DNA of 20,410 nt from JAIMBK01 sp040755975 (lineage in GTDB: Bacteria; Bacillota; Desulfotomaculia; Desulfotomaculales; Nap2-2B): positions 1-20,410 of the forward strand of contig JBFLZY010000051.1 in the NCBI GenBank assembly GCA_040755975.1, read 5' to 3'. Below, piece by piece: positions 1-7,212 of this stretch. Under the pieces are notes generated by a model that saw only the letters and a program-made list of their open reading frames with translations, did no database searches and was not told where the DNA came from. Made by a program: the position numbers and the translations under genes. Numbering within the stretch: the stretch's first letter is position 1; each line of letters starts with the position of its first letter.

Positions 1-178
1 GATACCGCCCGGGGTCGTTGTCGCGCAACTCGAGCGCCTCGTTAGCGCCGGTAGATGCTCCGGAAGGAACGGCCGCCCGGCCCAAAGAGCCGTCTTCAAG
101 AATCACGTCTACTTCTACGGTGGGATTTCCACGCGAGTCCAGAATCTCGCGCGCAATTACTTCCACGATCGTTGTCAT
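1..178 (-). CDS. eno: Enolase, N-terminal part (cut by window edge)
   Basis: Enolase converts 2-phosphoglycerate to phosphoenolpyruvate in lower glycolysis, in the cytoplasm. Only the first 59 codons are in the window. They read MTTIVEVIAREILDSRGNPT and continue into a GRAAVPSGASTGANEALELRD stretch. The AREILDSRGNPTVE segment and the flexible SGASTG catalytic loop are hallmarks of the enolase N-terminal domain. The ATG at 176-178 is the only possible start, because an in-frame stop lies seven codons upstream. The gene is last in the gapA-pgk-tpiA-gpmI-eno series but is separated from gpmI by about 400 bases of repeat-bearing DNA, so it may also have its own promoter. No good ribosome binding site lies directly before the ATG; a strong AAGGAGG sits 43 bases upstream behind a hairpin. 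Identification is near certain. Confidence 0.97.
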   Translation of the reverse strand, partial: MTTIVEVIAREILDSRGNPTVEVDVILEDGSLGRAAVPSGASTGANEALELRDNDPGRY

Positions 179-227
179 CTTTTTTGTACCGCTAAGTTAC
201 CTTTTAACGGTACCTTTTCGCCTCCTT
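176..227 (-). promoter_or_regulatory. eno translation-initiation region with SD separated from ATG by a hairpin
   Basis: On the minus strand an AAGGAGG (221-227) is followed by CGAAAAG, then a stem GTACCG/CGGTAC (213-208 paired with 191-186), then AAAAAAG and the eno ATG. A short UUA/UAA helix can form inside the stem, with loop AAAGG. The linear SD-to-ATG gap is 42 bases, far too long. If the hairpin forms, the unpaired spacer falls to about 14. No ATG, GTG or TTG lies at normal distance from the SD, so it does not obviously serve another start. The bases and pairing are seen; the role is inferred, by analogy with the T4 gene 25 type of hairpin-assisted initiation. Confidence 0.45.
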
Positions 228-296
228 AAATTTTTTAATAAGCGCTAACCCGCCCAGACGCGGGTATGTCCGGCGTAAGTATTCAGTTTACCCGCC

Positions 297-558
297 GGGG
301 ATTGCGTTGTCCTGAGCTCACTCCGATGCTTCGCGCCGACAGCACCACGGTTCGCTTCGGACCGGACTGGCGGCGCTGCAAAGGCGGCATGGCAATGTTT
401 TCTTTTTATCGTTACCTTTGTTAACGGAGGACATTTTCACTATCTTGCGCATCTTTTGGGTGCCGCTGGTTTCGCGCCGCAAGTCCGGTTCTCCTCGCGT
501 CGCCGGGCGCTGTTACCGGCGCTACGCAAGTCGTTCGTTGAAGGACAACGCAATCCCC
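297..558. repeat. Perfect 17-bp inverted repeat bounding a 262-bp segment
   Basis: The left arm GGGGATTGCGTTGTCCT (297-313) is the exact reverse complement of AGGACAACGCAATCCCC (542-558). The arms enclose 228 bases, including one copy of the dispersed repeat. A perfect 17-bp match is unlikely by chance in 20 kb. The segment encodes no transposase. It could be a small non-autonomous element or a long-range RNA stem; no target-site duplication of convincing length is visible. Confidence 0.6.
323..392 (+). repeat. Dispersed intergenic repeat, copy A (degenerate)
   Basis: CCGATGCTTCGCGCCGAC at 323-340 matches the 5' module of copy C at 15 of 18 positions. The 3' hairpin GCTGC-AAAG-GCGGC (375-388), followed by ATGG, matches the hairpin module of copies B and E, using one G-U pair. 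The first 20 bases of the module (GCCGTTCG...) are not recognisable here. The copy lies inside the 17-bp inverted repeat. Confidence 0.5.
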
Positions 559-586
559 TGCCAAAGCAAGCTGTTTCACTGAATAT

Positions 587-2149
587 TTATGTCCGGCGTT
601 TGACTTTAGCAAACAGTGGCCTGCCGGTCATCTCCGGGGGCTGGGGAAGGTCCAGAATGCTCAATATTGTGGGGGCAATGTCCTCCAGCCGGCCGGGGCG
701 CAGGCAGACATTGTTTAAATCCTGGTTGATTAAAACAAACGGCGCCGGATTATTGGTGTGGGCGGTGTGGGAACCGCTGTGCTCGTCCAGCATTTCGTCG
801 GCGTTGCCGTGGTCGGCGGTAATTAACACCACGCCGTTTTTAGCCAGCACCGCCTTAACCAATTTGCCCAGGCACTGGTCGACGGTTTCGATTGCTTTCG
901 TCGCCGCCGCCAGGTCGCCGGTGTGCCCAACCATGTCGGCATTGGCGTAATTCATAATGATCACCTGGTACTTGCCGGAAGCCAGCCTGTCCAGAAAGGC
1001 TTCCGTTACTTCCGGCGCGCTCATTTCCGGTTTTTGATCGTAGGTGGCTACCTTCGGGGAAGGAATCAGCAGCCTGTCTTCGCCGGGAAACGGCGTTTCC
1101 ACCCCCCCGTTAAAAAAGAAGGTCACGTGCGCGTACTTTTCCGTTTCCGCCAGCCGCAGTTGACTTATCCCGTGCGCGCTCAGCACTTCGCCGAGGGTGT
1201 TCTTTAAATCGTGGGGTGCAAAAGCAACCGGGGCCTGGATTGTTTTGTCGTAAAGAGTCATGCAGGTGAAATGCACCCGGGGGCGGTTTACGGGACGCGC
1301 AAACCCCGTAAATTCTTCGTCCACAAAGGCCCGGGTAAGCTGCCTGGCCCGGTCCGGGCGAAAATTATAAAAAATAATGGCGTCGTTGTCTTTCACCCGT
1401 CCCACCGGCGCGCCGTTTTTATCGACAATGACCGTGGGCTGGACAAATTCGTCTGTTTCGTGGCGCTCGTAACTCCTGGCGACTGCCTCTTCGGCACCGG
1501 CGGCCCGTAAACCCTCCCCCAGCGTCAGCGCGTCGTAGGCCTTTTTAGTCCGCCTCCAGCGGCGGTCGCGGTCCATGGCGTAATAGCGGCCCATGACCGT
1601 CGCTATTTTACCGGTACCCAAACCCGTCAGCTTATCCTCCAGAACCCTGATGTACTCCAGGGCGTTGGCCGGAGGAACGTCCCTTCCGTCCAGAAAACAA
1701 TGCACAAATACCTTTCTTAATCCGTGGCGGCTGGCCAGTTCCAGCAGGGCGAAAAGATGGGAGATATGGCTGTGCACCCCGCCGTCGGAGAGCAGACCCA
1801 TCAGGTGGAGGGCGGAACCATGCTCTTGAACGTACCTGACCGCCGCCAGCAGCTGTTCGTTGACAAAAAAAGTTCCGTCCCGGATTGCTTTGGTAATGCG
1901 GGTAAACTCCTGGTAAACAATCCGGCCCGCGCCAATATTGAGGTGGCCAACCTCGGAGTTGCCCATCTGGCCAGCGGGCAAACCGACGTCTTCCCCGGAC
2001 GTGCTTAACACGGTATGGGGGTAGCTTTTTACGAAGTAATCCATATTCGGTTTTCTGGCCTGGGCAATGGCATTTCCTTCTATTTTCGGGCTCAGCCCCC
2101 AGCCGTCCAGGATCACCAGCACCAGGGGAATGTGCTTAACGTTCATCAT
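587..2149 (-). CDS. gpmI: 2,3-bisphosphoglycerate-independent phosphoglycerate mutase
   Basis: This enzyme interconverts 3- and 2-phosphoglycerate using two Mn(II) ions and a phosphoserine intermediate. With the start at 2149 the protein has 520 residues, normal for the family (about 510). Visible motifs are ILDGWG with metal ligand Asp15, GQMGNSEVGH with nucleophile Ser65, the DGRDVPP and MGRYYAMDRD substrate-domain motifs, NFRPDRARQL, and the metal-binding TADHGNADEM and HTAHTNN near the C-terminus. An open frame continues 70 codons upstream, but that stretch lies inside tpiA and has no family similarity. The start MMNVKH, preceded by GAGAGGGCGGG, fits better; the second ATG (2146) is equally possible. 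The gene overlaps the end of tpiA by 14 bases, implying translational coupling. Confidence 0.97.
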   Translation of the reverse strand: MMNVKHIPLVLVILDGWGLSPKIEGNAIAQARKPNMDYFVKSYPHTVLSTSGEDVGLPAGQMGNSEVGHLNIGAGRIVYQEFTRITKAIRDGTFFVNEQLLAAVRYVQEHGSALHLMGLLSDGGVHSHISHLFALLELASRHGLRKVFVHCFLDGRDVPPANALEYIRVLEDKLTGLGTGKIATVMGRYYAMDRDRRWRRTKKAYDALTLGEGLRAAGAEEAVARSYERHETDEFVQPTVIVDKNGAPVGRVKDNDAIIFYNFRPDRARQLTRAFVDEEFTGFARPVNRPRVHFTCMTLYDKTIQAPVAFAPHDLKNTLGEVLSAHGISQLRLAETEKYAHVTFFFNGGVETPFPGEDRLLIPSPKVATYDQKPEMSAPEVTEAFLDRLASGKYQVIIMNYANADMVGHTGDLAAATKAIETVDQCLGKLVKAVLAKNGVVLITADHGNADEMLDEHSGSHTAHTNNPAPFVLINQDLNNVCLRPGRLEDIAPTILSILDLPQPPEMTGRPLFAKVKRRT

Positions 2150-2918
2150 CCCGCCCTCTCTGAAAGCAACTTCCTTCCACGATGGCGGCGAAGACGTCGG
2201 GACGCAGGCTGGCCCCACCCACCAGCGCCCCGTCGACGTCGGGTTGTGCCAGCAGAGAAGCAATATTGTCGGGTTTGACACTGCCGCCGTAGAGGATCCG
2301 GACCGCGCCGGCCGCCTGCACGCCGCCCCTGGCCGCCAGCAAACTCCGGATAAAGCCATTCACTTCCTGGGCATCTTCCGGGCTGGCCGTCCGGCCGGTA
2401 CCGATCGCCCAAACCGGTTCGTAGGCGATCACTACTCCGGCCAACTCTTCACTGCTCATGCCGGCCAGGGAGTTTTCGACTTGCCCGCCCACTACCGCGA
2501 GCGTACTTCCTTCCTCCCGCTCCGCCAGTTTTTCGCCCACGCAAACAATCGGGACCAGTCCCCACCTGAGGGCGGCTTTGAGCTTTTTGTTCACCATTCG
2601 ATCCGTTTCCTGAAAATATTGGCGCCTTTCCGAATGGCCGAGAATCACGTATCGACAGCCTACTTCTTTTAACATGCGCGGGGAAACTTCCCCGGTATAG
2701 GCGCCCTCTTCTTCCCAGTGCATATTCTGCGCCCCCAGCGCTATCCCGCTTCCCGCCAGCTCAAGAGCCACGGCGTGGAGGGCAGGAAAAGGCGGGCAAA
2801 CAGCCACTTCCACCTCCGGCATATTCTTGAGCATTGTCTTTAACTGCCCAACGAACTCCCTCGCTTCGGCCACTGTCTTATGCATTTTCCAGTTGCCGGC
2901 AATCAGCGGAACTCGCAA
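2136..2918 (-). CDS. tpiA: Triosephosphate isomerase
   Basis: It interconverts dihydroxyacetone phosphate and glyceraldehyde-3-phosphate. The 260-residue protein begins MRVPLIAGNWKMHKT. Catalytic residues are visible as Lys11 (NWKM), the electrophile His95 (LGHSERR) and the general base Glu167 (AYEPVWAIGTG). The phosphate-binding ILYGGSVKPDN and GALVGGASL follow. The start is a TTG with GGAG nine bases upstream. An ATG a few bases earlier is out of frame and reads into a T-run. The protein has about ten extra C-terminal residues (SCFQRGRDDER) encoded where the gene overlaps gpmI. It lies 23 bases after pgk, so the two are co-transcribed. Confidence 0.97.
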   Translation of the reverse strand: MRVPLIAGNWKMHKTVAEAREFVGQLKTMLKNMPEVEVAVCPPFPALHAVALELAGSGIALGAQNMHWEEEGAYTGEVSPRMLKEVGCRYVILGHSERRQYFQETDRMVNKKLKAALRWGLVPIVCVGEKLAEREEGSTLAVVGGQVENSLAGMSSEELAGVVIAYEPVWAIGTGRTASPEDAQEVNGFIRSLLAARGGVQAAGAVRILYGGSVKPDNIASLLAQPDVDGALVGGASLRPDVFAAIVEGSCFQRGRDDER

Positions 2919-2941
2919 AAAACATCTCTCCTTTTTAATTC

Positions 2942-4126
2942 CTACGCATCCTGCAGGACGGCCACACCCGGCAGTGTCTTTCCTTCCAGAAATTCTAAGG
3001 ACGCGCCCCCGCCCGTGGAAATGTGCGTCATTTTGTCGGCCACGCCCGCCTTTTCCACCGCCGCCGCCGTATCCCCGCCGCCCACAATGGTCACCGCCTG
3101 GCTTTCCGCCAGGGCGCGCGCAATTTCGAAAGTGCCGGCGGCGAAGGGAGCCATTTCAAAAACGCCCATCGGCCCGTTCCAGACTATGGTCTTTGCTTTT
3201 CCGACAACCTCGCAAAAAACCTTGACACTTTCCGGTCCAATGTCCAGGGCCATCCATTCGGCGGGGACGGCTTGCACCGGAACAACCCTCGGCCGGGCGT
3301 CGGGATCAGGAGCTAAAGCCACCACCAGATCAACGGGCAGCCGGAAATCCACCCCTTTTGCTTTTGCCTTTTCCAGAAGCTTTCCAGCCAGCTCCACTTT
3401 ATCCGCCTCAAAAAGAGATTTACCCATTGCCCACCCCTGGGCTTTTAAAAAAGTATTCGCCATGCCGCCGCCGATGATCAGCGCATCGGCCCTGGCGATC
3501 AGGTTTTCGCATACGCCGATCTTATCCGACACTTTGGCCCCGCCTAAAATGGCTACAAAAGGCCGTTCCGGTGCAGCCAAAGCCTTACTTAGCATATTTA
3601 TTTCCTTTTCCATTAAAAATCCTGCCACAGCGGGTAAAAAATGCGCCACCCCTTCAGTAGAAGCGTGGGCGCGGTGAGCCGCGCCAAAGGCATCATTGAC
3701 GTAAAGATCGGCCAGTTCCGCCAGGCGCCGGGCAAACCTTTCCTCGTTTTTCTCTTCCCCGGCATAAAAACGGACGTTTTCCAGCAGGAGCACATCCCCG
3801 GGCTGCATTCCGGCAATGGCCGTCTTCGGCTCCTCCCCTACGCAATCGTCTACTTTCACTACTTCTTTACCCAACAACTCCTGCAAGCGGCGCGCCACCG
3901 GGTTGAGACGGTAGCGTTCGTCCCGCTTTCCTTTCGGACGGCCCAAATGAGAAGCCAGGATAACTTTTGCCCCGCGTTCGATTAAATAACGAATGGTGGG
4001 TAAAGAGGCTCTTATCCGGGTATCGTCGGCAACGTTGCCGCCCTGATCCAACGGCACGTTAAGATCCACCCTCACCAGCACCCTTTTTCCGGTTACGGAA
4101 ACATCTGCCACAGACTTTTTCTTCAT
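2942..4126 (-). CDS. pgk: Phosphoglycerate kinase
   Basis: It transfers the acyl phosphate of 1,3-bisphosphoglycerate to ADP, the first ATP-yielding step of glycolysis. With the start at 4126 the protein has 394 residues, the usual length. N-domain motifs are RVDLNVPLDQ, LASHLGRPKG and ENVRFYAGEEKNEE. C-domain motifs are GGAKVSDKIGV, the nucleotide-binding NGPMGVFE, GGGDTAAAV and HISTGGGASLEFLEG. The frame is open for 13 more codons upstream, but only ATG 4126 (MKKKSVADV) has a ribosome binding site (GAGGG, 8-base spacing) and aligns with the family N-terminus. It follows gapA after 114 bases that hold a possible internal promoter. Confidence 0.97.
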   Translation of the reverse strand: MKKKSVADVSVTGKRVLVRVDLNVPLDQGGNVADDTRIRASLPTIRYLIERGAKVILASHLGRPKGKRDERYRLNPVARRLQELLGKEVVKVDDCVGEEPKTAIAGMQPGDVLLLENVRFYAGEEKNEERFARRLAELADLYVNDAFGAAHRAHASTEGVAHFLPAVAGFLMEKEINMLSKALAAPERPFVAILGGAKVSDKIGVCENLIARADALIIGGGMANTFLKAQGWAMGKSLFEADKVELAGKLLEKAKAKGVDFRLPVDLVVALAPDPDARPRVVPVQAVPAEWMALDIGPESVKVFCEVVGKAKTIVWNGPMGVFEMAPFAAGTFEIARALAESQAVTIVGGGDTAAAVEKAGVADKMTHISTGGGASLEFLEGKTLPGVAVLQDA

Positions 4127-4189
4127 TCCCCGATCCCTCGCCATTACAAAATTGACCGACTGCAAAACGTTCCTGTACCCGTCAGATAT

Positions 4190-4218
4190 ATTTTACCGAA
4201 ACTTACCAGGCGCAACAA
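4190..4218 (-). promoter_or_regulatory. Possible promoter between gapA and pgk
   Basis: On the minus strand TTGTTG (4218-4213) is followed after exactly 17 bases by TAAAAT (4195-4190), about 65 bases before the pgk start. The -10 matches the housekeeping consensus at five of six positions; the -35 only in TTG. It could give pgk-tpiA-gpmI a gapA-independent transcript. Tentative. Confidence 0.3.
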
Positions 4219-4240
4219 CCATAAATTTTACCATTCCCTT

Positions 4241-5272
4241 TCACAAGCCCCTTTGGGCCATATACTTTACAAGATCGACGACCCGGTTGGAGTAGCCCCA
4301 TTCGTTATCATACCACGCGATGACCTTCACCAGGTTGCCCTCGATCACCATGGTGGAAGGTCCGTCAACGACGGCCGAATGGGGGTCCCCGTTATAATCG
4401 CAGGAAACAAGGGGTAACTCGCTATAAGCTAGGATTCCCCTGAATTCGTTTTCTGATGCCTCCCGAAGGGCAAAATTGACATCGTCCCTGTTTACTTCCC
4501 GGCCAACCTCCGCCACGAGATCGACAACACTCACGTTAGGAGTAGGCACCCGCATCGCGAAACCGTTCAGTTTGCCCTTCAGTTCGGGCAGCACAAGCGC
4601 CACCGCTTTCGCCGCCCCGGTGGTGGTCGGAATAATGTTCATCGTTCCCGCCCTTCCCCGGCGCAAATCCCGGTGGGGCATATCCAAAAGCTGCTGGTCG
4701 TTGGTTACAGCGTGAACGGTAGTCACCAAACCCTTGATTATCCCGAACCTATCGTGCAATACCTTGGCTACGGGAGCCAGGCAGTTCGTAGTGCAGGACG
4801 CGTTGGAAACGACGTGATGCATGGCCGGGTCATACTGCCCGTGGTTAACGCCCATCACCACGGTAAAGGCCTCTCCCTTGGCCGGGGCGGTAAGCACCAC
4901 CTTTTTAGCCCCGGTTTTCAGGTGCCGGGCCGCTTCCGCAGGGTTGTTCAGCTTGCCGGTAGATTCGATGACAATATCAACCCCCAATTCACCCCAGGGT
5001 AGACTTTCCGGTTCGCCCGCGGCGAAAACTTTAATTTCCTGACCGTCCACAAGCAAGGAGTTGCCGTTTCCCTGAACATCCACGCGAAGTCTGCCGTGAA
5101 TGGAATCAAATTTCAGTGCATGAGCGAGTGTCTGGGTGTAATGTTCGTTTACCGGCAGTCGTCGAGATTTGTGGTTCACAGCCACTACCCGCACCTCCGG
5201 GTCCTCCAAGGCGGCCCGCAAAACACACCTGCCAATGCGACCGAAACCATTAATCCCTATTCTAACCGCCAT
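4241..5272 (-). CDS. gap: Glyceraldehyde-3-phosphate dehydrogenase with remodelled cofactor loop
   Basis: It oxidises glyceraldehyde-3-phosphate to 1,3-bisphosphoglycerate with NAD(P). Counting from ATG 5272 (343 residues), the Rossmann motif INGFGRIGR is at 7-15, catalytic Cys160 is in NASCTTNC, the partner His is in TTVHAVTNDQ, and the C-terminal WYDNEWGYSNR is intact. In place of the usual N-D after the second beta strand, the protein has N33-H34-K-S-R-R and about eight extra residues before TLAH. The Asp that normally holds the NAD ribose is therefore missing. This suggests NADP use, or a gluconeogenic GapB-like role, but is unproven. A GTG three codons earlier (5281) is an alternative start: GGAG lies 3 bases from it and 12 from the ATG. 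First gene of the glycolytic operon; no cggR precedes it. Confidence 0.95.
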   Translation of the reverse strand: MAVRIGINGFGRIGRCVLRAALEDPEVRVVAVNHKSRRLPVNEHYTQTLAHALKFDSIHGRLRVDVQGNGNSLLVDGQEIKVFAAGEPESLPWGELGVDIVIESTGKLNNPAEAARHLKTGAKKVVLTAPAKGEAFTVVMGVNHGQYDPAMHHVVSNASCTTNCLAPVAKVLHDRFGIIKGLVTTVHAVTNDQQLLDMPHRDLRRGRAGTMNIIPTTTGAAKAVALVLPELKGKLNGFAMRVPTPNVSVVDLVAEVGREVNRDDVNFALREASENEFRGILAYSELPLVSCDYNGDPHSAVVDGPSTMVIEGNLVKVIAWYDNEWGYSNRVVDLVKYMAQRGL

Positions 5273-5400
5273 TTTGCCCACTCACTCCTTTCATTAGTAT
5301 GGCTTATTAACCTTTATTTATTTAAATGTGTTACTCTATTTTTATTCGCCGTCCACCAAATAGTTCCTTCTAAATTAAAAAAGAAAAACACAAAACAAAA

Positions 5401-5433
5401 GAGGGTGAACCTAACAATTCACCCTCCTTTTTT
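5401..5433. terminator. Bidirectional rho-independent terminator
   Basis: GAGGGTGAA (5401-5409) pairs perfectly with TTCACCCTC (5418-5426) across an 8-base loop. On the plus strand it is followed by CTTTTTT. On the minus strand, the gene direction, the stem is followed by a T-rich TTTTGTTTTG tract. It would end rpoN-side transcription before gapA, so gapA should start from its own promoter. Confidence 0.8.
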
Positions 5434-5465
5434 CCTTCCGCTTACTCGAAAATAGGCTTTCGCTC

Positions 5466-5641
5466 GCCGTTCGTTTGCCGTCGCTGCGATGCTGCGGGCC
5501 GACCCGGCACTCAGCCTTTACGTGAGTTTACTTTAATGTTTTCCGTGCCGGCTTAGATTGAACTCGAATCAACAAAAGCTAGTTTAAGCTGAGTGCCGGG
5601 CATCCTCTGTTGGTGCCGCAAAAAAGCGGCATGGAGGTCTA
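5466..5641 (+). repeat. Dispersed intergenic repeat, copy B (both modules)
   Basis: The 5' module GCCGTTCGTTTGCCGTCGCT (5466-5485) is identical over 20 bases to copy C, and the following 18 bases match at 14. The 3' module (5608-5641) is TGTTGG, then TGCCGC-AAAAAA-GCGGCA, then TGGAGGTCTA. It matches copy E except that the stem has a C-G pair where E has an A-T pair. Between the modules lies a 13-bp inverted repeat that can form a closing stem. Confidence 0.75.
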
Positions 5642-5710
5642 TTCCTTTTTGTTCCTTTAAATTTCTCGAACTTTATTCCTTTGTGCCTCTGTGTCCGGCG
5701 GACTTCTTTC

Positions 5711-7120
5711 TTAATACCTGATTCTTTGCCGGATGGGCGGGATGCCCAGTTCATTCCGGTACTTGGCGATTGTACGGCGGGAAATTTTTATGCCCTGCTT
5801 CCGGAAATACTCGGCAATCTTCTCGTCATTTAAAGGGGCCTTGGGATTTTCGCTGGCAATTAACTCATCCAGCATCTTTTTAATGCTTTCCGCCGAGGTC
5901 TCTTTTCCGTTCTCGCCGGCCAGGCCGGACGAAAAAAAGTACTTCATTTCAAAAACGCCCTGGGGAGTCTGAATGTACTTGTTTGCCGTCGCCCGGCTGA
6001 CAGTCGACTCGTGGAGGCCCACCATTTCCGCCACCTTCTTTAAATTAAGCGGCTTTAAGTATTTTATGCCGCGGTCGAGGAAATCGCGCTGCAATTCCAC
6101 CAGGCAACTGGCGACTTTGTAAAGGGTGAGGCGGCGCTGCTCGATACTCCGGATTAACCAGGCGGCGGCATTCAACTTGTTTTCTACAAAAGCTTTGGTT
6201 TCCAGGTCGCTCTCCTGATTCAAAACCATCCGGTACGTTGAATTAATCGTAATCCGGGGTAAAGTCGCATCATTGATGATAATTATATAATCATTGCCTA
6301 CTTTTTCTAAAACTACATCCGGCACCACGTGGCGAACCTCATCACTGGCGCTAAATCTCCGGCCGGGTTTTGGCTCTAAAGTTTTAATGATATCGGCAAT
6401 CCTCTGGATTTCCTGGGGGCTCACGCCCAACTGCTGGGACATTCGCCCCAGCTTGCCTTTTGCCAGATCTTCCAGGTGGTCCTGAATTATCTTTACAAGC
6501 AGGTGCAGGTCATCCTTTATACCTGACTGTTCAACCTGGATCAATAAACATTCCTGCAGAGACCTGGCGCCCACGCCGGCAGGATCAAAGGTATGGATTA
6601 ATTTCAGCGTTTTTTCCACCTCCGCCAGGTCTACCCCCAGGCGGGCGGCGGCTTCTTCCAGGGAAATCCGGAGATACCCCTGTTCGTCAATGTTCCCGAT
6701 TAAATATTCCCCGATCGACCTGATCCGCTCGGCACTGGTCACCAGGTGCAACTGAAAAATCAGGTGTTCTGCCAGCGTCGGGGAATGACTGGCGATGTTT
6801 TCGTAAGTATAGGTCTGTTGATTTTTTTCTCCCGCCAATTTTACGAAACCTAAATCGCTGCTGTCCTGGAAATATTCCTCCCAGTCTATGTCATATTCTC
6901 TCTTGCCCTCCGCAACCCCGGTGGCGGGCAGTTCCTCTCCGAAAGAATGTTCCATCTCATCGTCGCGCAATTCCAGAAAGGGGTTCTCCTGTAACTGCTG
7001 CTCTATATACAGACCCAGCTCCAGCGCAGGTAGTTGCAATACCGTAATGGCCTGCCGCAACTCGGGAGTCATCACTAATTTTTGGACTTGCTCGACATTA
7101 AGACCGTAACTTACGCGCAT
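5711..7120 (-). CDS. rpoN: RNA polymerase sigma-54 factor
   Basis: Sigma-54 (SigL/RpoN) directs RNA polymerase to -24/-12 promoters that need AAA+ enhancer-binding activators. The 469-residue protein shows the three expected regions. The activator-interacting region I at the N-terminus is Gln/Leu-rich (MTPELRQAITVLQLPALEL, then EQQLQENPFLEL). An acidic linker lies around 50-80. The core-binding domain is in the middle, and the DNA-binding domain has an HTH (HESTVSRATANKYIQTPQG) and an RpoN box near the end (ISRRTIAKYRNELGIPPIRQR). The ATG at 7120 has AAGGAG eight bases upstream. I see no enhancer-binding protein or -24/-12 promoter in the window. Its position upstream of the gap operon is common in Firmicutes. 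It sits 92 bases after the DUF1405 gene. Confidence 0.97.
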   Translation of the reverse strand: MRVSYGLNVEQVQKLVMTPELRQAITVLQLPALELGLYIEQQLQENPFLELRDDEMEHSFGEELPATGVAEGKREYDIDWEEYFQDSSDLGFVKLAGEKNQQTYTYENIASHSPTLAEHLIFQLHLVTSAERIRSIGEYLIGNIDEQGYLRISLEEAAARLGVDLAEVEKTLKLIHTFDPAGVGARSLQECLLIQVEQSGIKDDLHLLVKIIQDHLEDLAKGKLGRMSQQLGVSPQEIQRIADIIKTLEPKPGRRFSASDEVRHVVPDVVLEKVGNDYIIIINDATLPRITINSTYRMVLNQESDLETKAFVENKLNAAAWLIRSIEQRRLTLYKVASCLVELQRDFLDRGIKYLKPLNLKKVAEMVGLHESTVSRATANKYIQTPQGVFEMKYFFSSGLAGENGKETSAESIKKMLDELIASENPKAPLNDEKIAEYFRKQGIKISRRTIAKYRNELGIPPIRQRIRY

Positions 7121-7212
7121 TTACGTCACTCCTTGCAGGCTCGTTAGCTGACCGGTCAAGAAAGAACGGACTGCCGCCGCGATCCAAAGGTTAGCCAAAG
7201 AACTGAATCAGC

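Larger units (their letters stand above)
179..586. other. 408-bp intergenic region between gpmI and eno
   Basis: No convincing gene is present. The region contains the eno leader hairpin (186-213), a CCCGC/GCGGG hairpin (249-264) with no T-run, a perfect 17-bp inverted repeat (297-313 and 542-558), and a copy of the dispersed intergenic repeat (about 323-392). The short open frames here have no ribosome binding site or recognisable protein. I see no clear rho-independent terminator after gpmI, so read-through into eno is possible. Confidence 0.7.
5273..5710. other. 438-bp intergenic region between rpoN and gapA
   Basis: No gene is visible. In the gene direction from rpoN, the region holds the 3' hairpin of repeat copy B (5641-5608), a 13-bp inverted repeat CCCGGCACTCAGC (5503-5515 and 5588-5600), the GCCGTTCG module (5503-5466), a bidirectional terminator (5401-5433), and an AT-rich stretch (5290-5400) that should contain the gapA promoter. 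I find no convincing -35/-10 pair there. The usual regulator gene cggR is not present. Confidence 0.7.

Noticed and set aside
265..599. TATGTCCGGCGT direct repeat at 265-276 and 588-599 as a target-site duplication for the 17-bp inverted-repeat segment
   Set aside because: A 12-base match can occur by chance here, and the copies are not directly adjacent to the inverted-repeat arms.
2150..2359. 70-codon N-terminal extension of gpmI
   Set aside because: It lies inside tpiA in another frame, has no family similarity, and an SD stands directly before the ATG at 2149.
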